DNA from: SZUA-378 sp036652815
GTDB taxonomy: Bacteria > Bacillota > Clostridia > Lachnospirales > Lachnospiraceae
Direction of reading: 5' to 3'
Assembly: GCA_036652815.1 (NCBI GenBank)
Contig: JAVVVE010000001.1
Coordinates: 1-64,000, forward strand
Length of the DNA: 64,000 nt
Each line of letters begins with the position of its first letter. Position 1 is the stretch's first letter. The notes beneath the pieces are model-generated. The model made no database searches and was not told where the DNA came from. It saw only the letters and a program-made list of their open reading frames with translations. This document shows positions 36,091-45,323 of this stretch, piece after piece. Made by a program: the position numbers and the translations under genes.

Positions 36091-37257
36091 CTATCTGTTG
36101 ATGCAGTGATCAATATCTTCCAATAATTCTTGTTCTGATTTTGGCATATAAAGTAGGTCTGAAAATGTCTTATTAAAATTAGTAAATACATTTTTATCGT
36201 TTAAATCTTTGGAAGGAATCAGATGATTGATAGAAATCGCTTCTATTCCAAATAATATTTTAGCAGTTACCAATGTTGTACTTGCAATGCCAATAACACA
36301 ATAAGGGTTGTTCGACAAGGTAGCAAAAATATTTTCCTGTGCAACACTGCTATTTTTTTCTATCATACAGTTAATATTGGCATACCTGGCAATATCTTTT
36401 TCTCTTGGATGTGGTTTTAAAATGATAGGAATCTCTTTATCCGACATTGCATGAGCTATTTTCTGATATATCAGAGCATCTCTACCTTGTTTAATCACAC
36501 CACTTTCAAAAAGCATATCTGTATTAATAATAATTGCTTTTTCATAATAGGTAAAATCATATTTTTGCTTGTCTATTGCAAGGATATGTCTATAATCGGC
36601 AATTGCTTCTTGATTTTGTACCCAATGCCCTTTTTTCCCCTTCAATAATTGATAATATTGGATCTGTTTTCTCTTCTTCAGTCTATGTATATAGTAGTTA
36701 TCCCTGATCAAAATACTCCATGTTGCTTTCAGTCCGGCCCTCACTCCACCTTCCAGAAAAGAAAATTTCCACCATGTATAGGGTGTATTCAAGTAACTTC
36801 CGAGCCCTTCGTCAGTTATGATGAACTGTATATTATAATCGGGTTTATAAAAAGCAATCTTTGGTATCAGTTCATACGATGGTTTCAATGGTGTTGCCCA
36901 ATAAAACAACGGCTTAGTCACATCATATGGATCATGTTTAATATAATACCAGTATTTAGAACATTTATTCTTAATTTTATCGCTAAAGGTTCTATTTCTA
37001 TGAGATCCGTCTATGGTAACCATAATTATGTCTTCATAATCCGGCATATGAAAATTAGACGCATTAATGGCAGATCCCGTAGTAGAATGAGCCATTAACA
37101 TAATATATCCTTTTAACTTAATGCCTTGTTGTTGCAATCGATATATGGCAGCATCGATACCCAAGGCATGCCATGGTGTGATAGCCGCCGCCAAAAAATT
37201 AATATCATTCTGATGATTGACTAGATTAACAAATTCATATTCCGTATAGACTATCAT
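36091..37257 (-). CDS. Sialyltransferase-like glycosyltransferase (GT52/polysialyltransferase type)
   Basis: 388 residues with the three short motifs of bacterial sialyltransferases: D/E-D/E-G (TDEGLGSY, 149-151), HP (ILKPHPRE, about 281-284) and S/T (GIASTTLV, 325-328). The N-terminal FLAAAITPWHALGI also fits GT52 and polysialyltransferase relatives. It would transfer the CMP-nonulosonate made by the operon it heads. AGGA precedes the ATG. It begins the left-hand transcription unit, divergent from the GT4 gene at 37382. Confidence 0.72.
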   Translation of the reverse strand: MIVYTEYEFVNLVNHQNDINFLAAAITPWHALGIDAAIYRLQQQGIKLKGYIMLMAHSTTGSAINASNFHMPDYEDIIMVTIDGSHRNRTFSDKIKNKCSKYWYYIKHDPYDVTKPLFYWATPLKPSYELIPKIAFYKPDYNIQFIITDEGLGSYLNTPYTWWKFSFLEGGVRAGLKATWSILIRDNYYIHRLKKRKQIQYYQLLKGKKGHWVQNQEAIADYRHILAIDKQKYDFTYYEKAIIINTDMLFESGVIKQGRDALIYQKIAHAMSDKEIPIILKPHPREKDIARYANINCMIEKNSSVAQENIFATLSNNPYCVIGIASTTLVTAKILFGIEAISINHLIPSKDLNDKNVFTNFNKTFSDLLYMPKSEQELLEDIDHCINR

Positions 37258-37303
37258 ATGGCTTTCCTTTCCACATATATCATTTATATTATCACTTCAT
37301 GGA

Positions 37304-37347
37304 ATTATAGTAAACCTCTATTCAAAAACATTCTATTTTGCTATAAT
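37304..37347. promoter_or_regulatory. Divergent promoter region between the two transcription units
   Basis: Plus strand: an extended -10 (TGCTATAAT, box 37342-37347) with a weak -35 (TATTCA, 37319-37324) at 17 bp, placed about 35 nt before the ATG of the GT4 gene. Minus strand: TATAAT at 37309-37304 upstream of the sialyltransferase-like gene, with no good -35. Only the plus-strand promoter is well supported. Confidence 0.45.
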
Positions 37348-37381
37348 AAACAAATCATATAAATAGATGGGAGTTGGCAAC

Positions 37382-38539
37382 ATGAGTAAGGTAATTACCA
37401 TATTTACTGAGGGAGATTCGTCTGATTCCGGCATTTGGTCTAATATTCCCTATTTTTTTACAAAAACACTAATAGAAAAGGGCTATTTCATTCATCGCAT
37501 AAATGTTGAAGGTAATCCATTTTTTAAATACCTTTATGATAAGCTATTATGTCGCATTTTAAGACATACCATCCTAAAAAAAACTTCCTATTCCTATGAA
37601 CGTTCACGACTATACGCTTGGGAAACTAATCTACGTATGCGAAAGGCGGTAAAACAACATCCTGATTCTGATTATTATGTCTCTACAAGTTTTAGCTTTT
37701 CACCCACAAGATATACTTCAAAACCCTGTATTCTCTTCTGTGATTGGACCTATGAATATTACATTCACCACTTTTTAAATAAAGAACCCGACTACCCGGA
37801 AAGATGTGCTATTCAAAGACAAGACAATGTAATTGAACATGCTTCTTATGTTTTTGTACTTTTTCCTAATGTTGCAGAGTATATGAAACAGTATTACTCT
37901 AATCCACATATCTTTTATTTAGGTAACGTTATCAATTCAGACAGTGAAACATCCAAATCCTGCGATGTCCCTATCTGCCGTATCAAACAAAAAAACAAAA
38001 AGATTTTATTTATCGGTTTGAAAAAATATAAAGAAGGAGCTGTTGCTCTAATTCACGCAATATCACAATTGCATACGATTGATGCTACCATAAGCCTTGA
38101 TATCATAGGTATGGATATATCAGATTTCACTTTTTTACCTGATTTTGTGAGATGTCATGGCTATTTGAAGAAAAATATCGGGGCAGAAGGGGACCTCTAT
38201 GAATCGCTCTTAAAGAATGCCACCGTGTATGTGAATACAACTCCAAAATGGGCCGGATTTTCTTCTTGTCTTGAAGCTCTATATCACTATACACCGATTA
38301 TTACTACTCCCTATGCGAGTTTTACAGATACCTTTGGCACTCTCATCCCATTTGGCTATTATTGTAACGAAAATACATCAAACGCTATCTCTTCCTATCT
38401 CAATACACTGTTCCAATTGTCCACTGAGCAATATACTTGCATGTGCATGGCCGCGCATGAATCTGTCAAGGACTTCACTTGGTCTTCTTATGTTGATAAA
38501 ATGTTAGAGCAAATAAAGAGCGAAGCTTTTGCTCCATAA
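37382..38539 (+). CDS. GT4-family glycosyltransferase, only plus-strand gene of the locus
   Basis: 385 residues, GT-B fold. SKVITIFTEGDSSDSGIW opens the N-terminal domain and the C-terminal domain has ILFIGLKKYKEGA (about 205) and the donor-site region VYVNTTPKWAGFSSCLEALYH, where FSSCLEA replaces the usual EGFGL. ATG at 37382 follows GGGAG by 8 nt. It has its own promoter and runs opposite to all its neighbours; its last 65 nt overlap the end of the acyltransferase gene on the other strand. The donor sugar is unknown. Confidence 0.8.
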   Translation: MSKVITIFTEGDSSDSGIWSNIPYFFTKTLIEKGYFIHRINVEGNPFFKYLYDKLLCRILRHTILKKTSYSYERSRLYAWETNLRMRKAVKQHPDSDYYVSTSFSFSPTRYTSKPCILFCDWTYEYYIHHFLNKEPDYPERCAIQRQDNVIEHASYVFVLFPNVAEYMKQYYSNPHIFYLGNVINSDSETSKSCDVPICRIKQKNKKILFIGLKKYKEGAVALIHAISQLHTIDATISLDIIGMDISDFTFLPDFVRCHGYLKKNIGAEGDLYESLLKNATVYVNTTPKWAGFSSCLEALYHYTPIITTPYASFTDTFGTLIPFGYYCNENTSNAISSYLNTLFQLSTEQYTCMCMAAHESVKDFTWSSYVDKMLEQIKSEAFAP

Positions 38540-39476
38540 ATCGAAACAAAATACCGCCTCCACAGCATACAACTATATTAATTATTATGCGCATGGGGAT
38601 ACTGTTTATCTTATTGTCAAACCCAAACGCATAATATAGCATTTGGATCAAAAAGATGTAATAAGTAGATTGACCTATCGTACAAATGATTTGGTTGAAT
38701 GGATGCGGTAATCTTTTGAGACCTCTCTTCAATATCAGCACCAAAGAAGTGGCCCACAAAGCTGTTGGCATGGATGTCCCGGTCCAATACCTGAAAATCT
38801 TAGGTTCATAGCCGGAATAAACAACCACCCAAATATAAGCCGCGCCAAATATTCCAAAAAATAAGAGCATTTTACTATTTAATTTTTCTTCATATCGATA
38901 TAACATCATTCCAACCCAAATAAAGATAAAATAACGAAATATAAGTAGTCTATAGAAGCTTACCGGGATTTGCATCCATTGTGTCCCTATTTCTAAAGTC
39001 ACCTGTAAGAATAGGATAAATAAGCTGCCCCATATGAGATTTTTGTTCAATAATAGATAAAATAATGGAAAAATAATGATAAATTGTAATAAAATGGGTA
39101 TATAATAGCTCCCCGGTCCTCTTCCACCTGTCAATAATCCATAAATACAATCTTTGAAGTACATAGGTTCCTGCTGTATTACAATAATCAATATGATTTC
39201 TATCCCCCATATGATAACAAAAGGAAGATAAATATTTATAACTTTCTTCAAAAACGGCCTTGGGTAAAACCATGCAGCAGGCATCGTTTTATTTCGTTTT
39301 TCACAAGACTGCGTGTTTAAATATCCACTGATTATAAGGAAAACAGGAACTGCCATATCAACAAAATATGGAAACAGAAAATTTCTTGGTGAAGCTGTTG
39401 GATAGGTAATATGCGTAATAATAATGCAGCAAATACAAATTGCTTTTAAATAATCAAATTGCCATGATCTGTTCAT
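38475..39476 (-). CDS. Acyltransferase 3 family membrane protein (OafA/WecH-like)
   Basis: 333 residues with about ten membrane spans. The N-terminal WQFDYLKAICICCIIITHI holds the family His, and VFLIISGYLNTQ contains the conserved Ser-Gly. A loop after span 3 (GLLTGGRGPGSYYIPILLQ) carries the second motif region. Members transfer acetyl or succinyl groups from the cytoplasm to extracytoplasmic sugars. It ends inside the plus-strand GT4 gene (65-nt convergent overlap) and follows a GT2 gene, its start being 11 nt downstream. Confidence 0.82.
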   Translation of the reverse strand: MNRSWQFDYLKAICICCIIITHITYPTASPRNFLFPYFVDMAVPVFLIISGYLNTQSCEKRNKTMPAAWFYPRPFLKKVINIYLPFVIIWGIEIILIIVIQQEPMYFKDCIYGLLTGGRGPGSYYIPILLQFIIIFPLFYLLLNKNLIWGSLFILFLQVTLEIGTQWMQIPVSFYRLLIFRYFIFIWVGMMLYRYEEKLNSKMLLFFGIFGAAYIWVVVYSGYEPKIFRYWTGTSMPTALWATSLVLILKRGLKRLPHPFNQIICTIGQSTYYIFLIQMLYYAFGFDNKINSIPMRIIINIVVCCGGGILFRFMEQKLRSLFALTFYQHKKTK

Positions 39477-39487
39477 TCCGTTTTCCT

Positions 39488-40438
39488 TTACTTAGAGAGC
39501 CACTGCCCAACTTGCTTTTTAAGCATAAATAGCAGTGCAAATAATAGGTAATTAATCTGTGCTAAAATAACTATCATCCTATTTAGCTTTCTATATGTTC
39601 TATAAAAATATAGCATGGACTGAAAAGAAATATGAATGCCCTGGATAGCACTAAAAGTGGATTGAACTGTCTGTCCATGTTGATGCAAGATAGAGACATC
39701 GTTCTCATAATACATATAATATTCCTTTTTTTGCAATCTTTCTGCCAAGATTATTTCTTCACAATATAGAAATGTATGCTCATCAAATCCTTGTATCTCA
39801 TGAAACTTAGTCGCATCTACCATAATAAATGAGCCTGTAACCCAATAACACGGCTGACTGCAATTATGATTATCTACATCTGTTATTTTATCGGTGAACT
39901 TTATTGTCTTTGGCAAAAGCAAATCATAATACGTCAGGAACAGTTGTTTCCATGCACCTATCTTCTTTCTTGGCGATTGCACGTTTCCATTGCCATCAAT
40001 AATCCTTGGTCCAACTGCTCCTATTGATTCATTTTTTTTCATCGGTTTCAACAATTGTTCTATGGAAAATGATTTTGGAAAGGACAAATCATTATTGCTA
40101 AACAAATAATAGGAATCCCCATAATAGTTTTTCGCTATGAAAGCACCTAAATTATTACCTTTTGCATAACCCAGATTTTCTTTTGCACAAATATATAGAA
40201 ACGTAATATTCTCAAGCATGCATTGATAGATTTTCATAGGAATAGATTCTACCTGAATAGACCGGATTTGACCTGCACAATCTGTCTGAATCAATCGTAA
40301 TCCTACGTCAGGATCTTCAGCATTGTCTATAACAATAATGTGTATCTGTTTCATATCTATAATAGATTTATAACACTCTCGCATATATTGCAGCGTTTTT
40401 GGAATCGTCTTATAATCTACGATAATCATCGAAATCAT
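39488..40438 (-). CDS. GT2 glycosyltransferase (rhamnosyltransferase-like)
   Basis: 316 residues. SMIIVDYKT and VIDNAED begin the domain; ENLGYAKGNNLG is the typical rhamnosyl/galactofuranosyl-type GT2 turn; SNNDLSFP gives the metal-binding aspartate; FDEHTFLYCEE follows; and one hydrophobic segment closes the C-terminus (LNRMIVILAQINYLL). Start is 2 nt from the preceding ABC-flippase stop. Donor may be a dTDP-rhamnose-type sugar, which is inference from the family. Confidence 0.85.
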   Translation of the reverse strand: MISMIIVDYKTIPKTLQYMRECYKSIIDMKQIHIIVIDNAEDPDVGLRLIQTDCAGQIRSIQVESIPMKIYQCMLENITFLYICAKENLGYAKGNNLGAFIAKNYYGDSYYLFSNNDLSFPKSFSIEQLLKPMKKNESIGAVGPRIIDGNGNVQSPRKKIGAWKQLFLTYYDLLLPKTIKFTDKITDVDNHNCSQPCYWVTGSFIMVDATKFHEIQGFDEHTFLYCEEIILAERLQKKEYYMYYENDVSILHQHGQTVQSTFSAIQGIHISFQSMLYFYRTYRKLNRMIVILAQINYLLFALLFMLKKQVGQWLSK

Positions 40439-40439
40439 G

Positions 40440-42185
40440 CTAACTATCCTTTCTTTCTTTTAAAGTTGCCTTACCATCTCTAATTTCATAGATGTAATCA
40501 CAATTTTGAATCGTACTAAGCCTATGAGCAATAATCAATAATGTCTTATTTCCCTGTAACATATCTATCGCCTCCATAATCGCTTTCTCTGTTTCATTAT
40601 CTAGTGCTGAGGTGGCTTCATCTAGGATGAGTACTTCCGGATTAGTATAGAGTGCTCTTGCGATACCGATACGTTGTCTCTGCCCGCCTGATAATCGCAC
40701 TCCCCGTTCTCCAATATAGGTATCCAATCCCTCTTCCAATCCCTGAACCAATTCTAATAGTTGTGCCTCTTTTAGTGCACTCATGATTCTCTCTTCGTTA
40801 ATCTCATTCGGTGCGATACCAAATGCGATATTATTGCGGATCGTATCATCCATCAGGTAGATGCTCTGTGGAATATAACCTAATTTTTGATGCCAGGCAT
40901 CAAGATTCTTGTAAACATCCACTCCATCCGCTAAGATCTGTCCCTCCTGCGGTTCTAAAATACCTAATATGATATCTGCCAGTGTTGTCTTGCCGGCTCC
41001 CGATGGTCCGATAAAAGCAACCGAACGGTTCTTCGGAATCGTGACATCTGCATGATGCAGCACATATTGGTCAGTGTTTGGATAACAAAAACTGATGTCC
41101 CGAATATAGATGCTGTCTTTGAGCTGCATCGTTTGGCTTCCCTCTTCACGCTCCTTATATGCTTGTAAGAGCCTCTCCGCTTCTACAATATCTTTACATA
41201 CTTCATTTACAGCAGCATGGTTGAAAGATATCGTGCCCATATATCCGGTGATTCTTCCAAACGAAGGTAGCAGACGAAAAGCTGCAATAGCAAATACCGA
41301 TAGCACAGGCAGCATATAAGAAATATCTGCACCATTCATCAATTTAATAGCTACGATGATGAGTAGACTACTAATACCCAGGGTCTCCATAATAGGTCTG
41401 GGAACAATCGTCGCCAATTGATATTTTCTCTGTTTCTCCGCATAGATAATCGCATTTTCATCATAGCTATGCAGAAAATACTCTTCTCGTCCCAATATCT
41501 TAATCTCTTTGATGCCTCCGAGTGATTGCTGCACCCACTGCACCCTCTTTGCACTTGCATAGCGGCTTTCTGCTCCAATACTGCCTATTTTCTTACGAAA
41601 ATATCCCATAAAAATCAAAACAAAAAGGGATAACAGCATCGCCACTCCAAGTGTAATCGTTGGATCAGTTACCAACAAATATAAAAATAGTGCCAGACAT
41701 ACGAGAGCCTCTGTTAGTAATTGTAATGCCGCCAGTACCGATTGGAAGAATCCTGTCACATCCTGTAAGATATTACGCTGCAATTCTGCCGAATTCTGTG
41801 ATAGATGGAAGATATAGTTCTGATGCATATAGCAGGATAAGAGTTTTCCTTCCAGGATCTGCTGGCTGCGATAAGTAAACTTATATTGATAGTTATATAA
41901 CAACACTAAAAATGCATTCTTCGCCACATAGACAAAGACTAAGAAAAATGCCAAGATCACTAAGAATCCGCTGACAGATTGCATGCCCAGTGTATGATAG
42001 AGCCATGACAATTGTGTATTGTCCTCAATACTATTGGGACTCATCGCCACATTAACAAATGGCATAATCGCAGACACTCCCAGTAATTCCAAGAAAGAAC
42101 CCACGATAGTCATGCCAAATAAAATCACTACTTGTAATTTTTGTTTGGCAGTAAATACATTGATAATCTTTTTCATCTCTGTCAT
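40440..42185 (-). CDS. PglK-like ABC flippase/exporter, half-transporter
   Basis: 581 residues: six membrane segments (about 15-320) fused to an ATPase domain with Walker A GPSGAGKTT (about 395-403), LSGGQRQR signature, Walker B LILDEATSALD, and the switch His in IAHRLS. The homodimer resembles PglK, which flips undecaprenyl-linked oligosaccharides, and lipid exporters such as MsbA. A paralogue of the same architecture lies at 58180. It precedes a GT2 gene by 2 nt. The substrate is presumably a lipid-linked glycan of this locus. Confidence 0.88.
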   Translation of the reverse strand: MTEMKKIINVFTAKQKLQVVILFGMTIVGSFLELLGVSAIMPFVNVAMSPNSIEDNTQLSWLYHTLGMQSVSGFLVILAFFLVFVYVAKNAFLVLLYNYQYKFTYRSQQILEGKLLSCYMHQNYIFHLSQNSAELQRNILQDVTGFFQSVLAALQLLTEALVCLALFLYLLVTDPTITLGVAMLLSLFVLIFMGYFRKKIGSIGAESRYASAKRVQWVQQSLGGIKEIKILGREEYFLHSYDENAIIYAEKQRKYQLATIVPRPIMETLGISSLLIIVAIKLMNGADISYMLPVLSVFAIAAFRLLPSFGRITGYMGTISFNHAAVNEVCKDIVEAERLLQAYKEREEGSQTMQLKDSIYIRDISFCYPNTDQYVLHHADVTIPKNRSVAFIGPSGAGKTTLADIILGILEPQEGQILADGVDVYKNLDAWHQKLGYIPQSIYLMDDTIRNNIAFGIAPNEINEERIMSALKEAQLLELVQGLEEGLDTYIGERGVRLSGGQRQRIGIARALYTNPEVLILDEATSALDNETEKAIMEAIDMLQGNKTLLIIAHRLSTIQNCDYIYEIRDGKATLKERKDS

Positions 42186-42244
42186 CTTTATTTAACCCCT
42201 TATTTCTTATTTCTAGTAATCTCTTTTTCTCTCTGTATATGCCT

Positions 42245-44050
42245 TCACTTTGAACTCTCCTTCTGATAGGGATAGATCGATGCACTGATATAGACAGGGA
42301 TACATAAAAATATAGCATAAAGGTATCGAAATTCTGCCGCTACCGGAGAAGCTACCATCAGCGTTCCCCATAGTGCAAAGATAGGCAGAAAGATACATAA
42401 TTCCATCTTTTGCCCCCGTATATAACATAATCCTGCGAGCATCATGGTAATCCATACCGCTGTACCGATACTCCATAATAATCCGTACAAAGGTATCTCT
42501 GTATAACTATCCCATGCAAACCATTGTAATCTATCCCCTATCTCAGCCGGTAAGAGTGGAGCCGCAGTAAGACCTGCCTGATTCTGGCATACACCATCCG
42601 CATAGACCCAATATTGCACATCCGGATACCAATATCCTTCTGTCTGATGCATATAAGCACGTAAATATTGAAATGGATAACGTATCCCAAGCTGTAACCA
42701 TAATTTCAAATAAGCGCCTTTGTTTTCCTCCAAAAAAGTTTGATTGCCGCTGCTCCTGACCAGATTCTTAATCGGGTCTGATATCCTCGCATCATAGGTT
42801 GTGGCAATGGCATCTACCTCTACGACCTGATTCAGCAATGCTGTTTGTTCTTCTGTGATCTCTAAGTCATCACTGACTACTCTCGCTATCTGCTGCAGCG
42901 GGATCGATAATGATTCTACCATATCCGGTGATGCCACTTGAAAATGATCAAAAACAGGTCCTTTGATAAACAATACGAGGAGTAACGTAGCGGCTGAGGC
43001 TGCCACTATTTCTTTCTTTGTTTTCCAACAAATCACACAGATAAATGGCATGACTAAGCAAAATGCGTAGAATCCATTATTACGAAAGAGACAAATCCCT
43101 AATCCTGCGATGAAAAAAAGAATCGTATCCACTATGACAGGCCGATGTGTATTAGGCTGATGTGTATTAGCCCGTTTATCTATCATAATCTTCCATAACA
43201 GTACTGTAAAAAGCAGGACGAATGCAGAAAACAAGCTGTCCTTCCACATATTAAAGCTAAACATCACATTGTATGGCATCAAGGCATAAAATGCTGTGTT
43301 TACGATACAAAGCCATCTTGGGATCCCATATCGATATAACAAACTCACTGTATAAGCATAGATAGCTGCGAGGACAATCATCTGCAGAATACAATACAAT
43401 GCCACCGCTGTACTAAGATCGTTAAATATATGCATGCCTATGGAGAGTACGCCTTGGATCAACCAGGTCTGCATCACCGGATGATGATTACTGTAGATCC
43501 CTGACAGAGCCTGTCCTATCTGGTCACAAGAGTCTGATATGATGACTCCCGGATAGTTCATGCAGTAATAGGGTAACCAGCACAGCAGGATAATACCACC
43601 TATCATGAAAAATACACGATAGTGTCTTCCGCCGGGGCGGTTGCCTTCGATAGATAAGGTATGATGCAAAATATGCTTGTAGAGATAGGTCAAGCTATAG
43701 AAAAATAAAATATCACATCCGATAAAAATACATAGGAGAATCGTCAATTTTCCAATAGCACCTGCACTTGGATAATGTTCAAAGGTTTCCAGACCCTTTA
43801 GCATCATAAAAAATGACCAAATAGAAGCAATCATAACTGCTGTTTGGTTCAGCTTCTTATGTTGATTCCACGCCGGTTTTTGGGATTGATAAAAACAATA
43901 AAAAATAATAGTAAAGATGGCACTCAATACATTGGAAGTCTTCATCTCCAGCAAGATAGAAATAGCACTTGCCGATAACAATGCTCCTATCATACAAAAT
44001 ATGACATATTTATGTTTCGCTAACCACTTCCCCGGTTGTATGGGTTTCAT
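42245..44050 (-). CDS. DUF6020-type polytopic membrane protein (GT-C-like)
   Basis: 601 residues with about 13 membrane spans. YPGVIISDSCDQIGQALSG (about 165-183) is followed by NHHPVMQTWLI; acidic residues plus histidines in the first outside loop fit GT-C glycosyltransferases. It belongs to a family common in Firmicutes glycan clusters and lacking a proven activity. A soluble stretch at 410-500 contains the acidic segment DDLEITEEQ. A 15-bp tandem duplication (43144-43173) adds NTHQPNTHRP to a loop. Confidence 0.75.
   Translation of the reverse strand: MKPIQPGKWLAKHKYVIFCMIGALLSASAISILLEMKTSNVLSAIFTIIFYCFYQSQKPAWNQHKKLNQTAVMIASIWSFFMMLKGLETFEHYPSAGAIGKLTILLCIFIGCDILFFYSLTYLYKHILHHTLSIEGNRPGGRHYRVFFMIGGIILLCWLPYYCMNYPGVIISDSCDQIGQALSGIYSNHHPVMQTWLIQGVLSIGMHIFNDLSTAVALYCILQMIVLAAIYAYTVSLLYRYGIPRWLCIVNTAFYALMPYNVMFSFNMWKDSLFSAFVLLFTVLLWKIMIDKRANTHQPNTHRPVIVDTILFFIAGLGICLFRNNGFYAFCLVMPFICVICWKTKKEIVAASAATLLLVLFIKGPVFDHFQVASPDMVESLSIPLQQIARVVSDDLEITEEQTALLNQVVEVDAIATTYDARISDPIKNLVRSSGNQTFLEENKGAYLKLWLQLGIRYPFQYLRAYMHQTEGYWYPDVQYWVYADGVCQNQAGLTAAPLLPAEIGDRLQWFAWDSYTEIPLYGLLWSIGTAVWITMMLAGLCYIRGQKMELCIFLPIFALWGTLMVASPVAAEFRYLYAIFLCIPVYISASIYPYQKESSK
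43144..43173 (-). repeat. Two tandem 15-bp units in the DUF6020 gene
   Basis: Units 43144-43158 and 43159-43173 share their first 12 bases (gatgtgtattag) and keep the frame, giving NTHQP NTHRP in a cytoplasmic loop. Confidence 0.75.
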
Positions 44051-44051
44051 C

Positions 44052-45323
44052 CTAATTATCCCTTTCTTTCTGCCGGCTAAGATTCCTGTAGATGGTTTCT
44101 ATGGCATCATAATGAATCTGTTGTGTAAATTTAGTTTCAAATAGTCGTCTTGAGCTCACCTGCATGTGATATCTCTCATCTGCTGTTCTATGTTCCAGAT
44201 TTAGGATACAGTCTCGCATCGCCTCTGCATCTCCCGGTGGAAAGAGATATCCATTCTCCCCCTCTTGTATCAATTCCGGGATGCCTCCGATCTTAGCTCC
44301 TATCATGATTCTCCCCAGGCTCAGTGCTTCAATCCCCGAATAAGGGCTATTTTCATACCATTCCGATGGGATAATGACTGCTTTTGCATGTAGTACGATC
44401 TTCTGTAATTCCGGCTGTTGTTTAAATCCCAATAAGGTTACATTGGTTATCTTCTGCTCCGCAAGATACGTCTTAATCTCGTTTTCCTGTGGTCCCGTAC
44501 CTGCGATGTAGAGAGTAGCACCGGTATCCTGCATACCCTGTATCATGGTTAAGATACCTTTTTCCGAGGATATTCTGCCCAGATATAGGTAATAAGTCCC
44601 AAGCGTGTGAATATTAGCTTGGCAGACCTCTTCGTTCTGCGTGCAGACCTCTTCGTTCTGCATATCTAACATGGCATTAGGCAGATAATGCAGACGTTTG
44701 GGTTCTATCCCTGCAGATAAGAATTGATCATAGTAGAATCTGCTCGGGGTAATGATCGCATCTATCGCATCATAACTCTTCAGCCATAGATGAAGATATC
44801 CTTCCAGCATACAGATCATACTCTTCATCATGGAGTCTTTAATGCAACGATACTGTACACAATGATAATAATGATGTCCCTTACAGCGTTCACAGACTCC
44901 CGTACGATTCAGCATCTTATAATTGGGACACAGCATCTTCAGATCATGTGCTGTGTAGACGATCGGAATCCGATGTTTCTTCAAAACTGCCAGGATAGAG
45001 GGTGACATCTGATGTTGAAAGATATGCAGATGTGCAATATCCGGTTTGGTCTCCGCGATCAGTGCATCAAGCTTACGCATCGCTTCTTTGGAATAAATAA
45101 TACGGGATGCCATCTTTAGCTGTTCCGGGATGCTGCTCTTTCCATTATAATCTACCCCTTCCACAAAATATGCCTGATACGGGGATGGGTAATTATGTGG
45201 ATCCTTCATAGAGAAGTCGATGACTTGATGTCCATGCTGTTCCAGTAGTGTCTTTAGCGTAAAATAATAGGTTTCACTGCCGCCCTTGATATAGAAGAAC
45301 TTATTAATCATCAATACTTTCAT
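44052..45323 (-). CDS. GT4-family glycosyltransferase
   Basis: 423 residues, GT-B fold. MLMINKFFYIKGG is typical of the start; YTAHDLKMLCPNYKML and a zinc-like cluster CERCKGHHYYHCVQYRC (about 145-161) follow; YLYLGRISSEKGI opens the donor domain; and PSEWYENSPYSGIEAL (about 325-340) holds the catalytic E-x7-E region. The cysteine/histidine cluster is characteristic of a subgroup of capsular GT4 enzymes. A direct repeat (44622-44661) duplicates QNEEVC before the donor domain. Overlaps the next gene by 4 nt. Confidence 0.88.
   Translation of the reverse strand: MKVLMINKFFYIKGGSETYYFTLKTLLEQHGHQVIDFSMKDPHNYPSPYQAYFVEGVDYNGKSSIPEQLKMASRIIYSKEAMRKLDALIAETKPDIAHLHIFQHQMSPSILAVLKKHRIPIVYTAHDLKMLCPNYKMLNRTGVCERCKGHHYYHCVQYRCIKDSMMKSMICMLEGYLHLWLKSYDAIDAIITPSRFYYDQFLSAGIEPKRLHYLPNAMLDMQNEEVCTQNEEVCQANIHTLGTYYLYLGRISSEKGILTMIQGMQDTGATLYIAGTGPQENEIKTYLAEQKITNVTLLGFKQQPELQKIVLHAKAVIIPSEWYENSPYSGIEALSLGRIMIGAKIGGIPELIQEGENGYLFPPGDAEAMRDCILNLEHRTADERYHMQVSSRRLFETKFTQQIHYDAIETIYRNLSRQKERDN
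44622..44661 (-). repeat. Two 19-bp direct copies with 21-bp period in the GT4 gene
   Basis: The identical copies (44622-44640, 44643-44661) encode a doubled QNEEVC in the linker before the donor-binding domain. A seven-codon period keeps the frame. Confidence 0.88.

Noticed and set aside
36649..37098. 149-codon plus-strand frame
   Set aside because: It lies fully antisense to the sialyltransferase-like gene, has no recognisable domain or ribosome-binding site, and is explained as a shadow.
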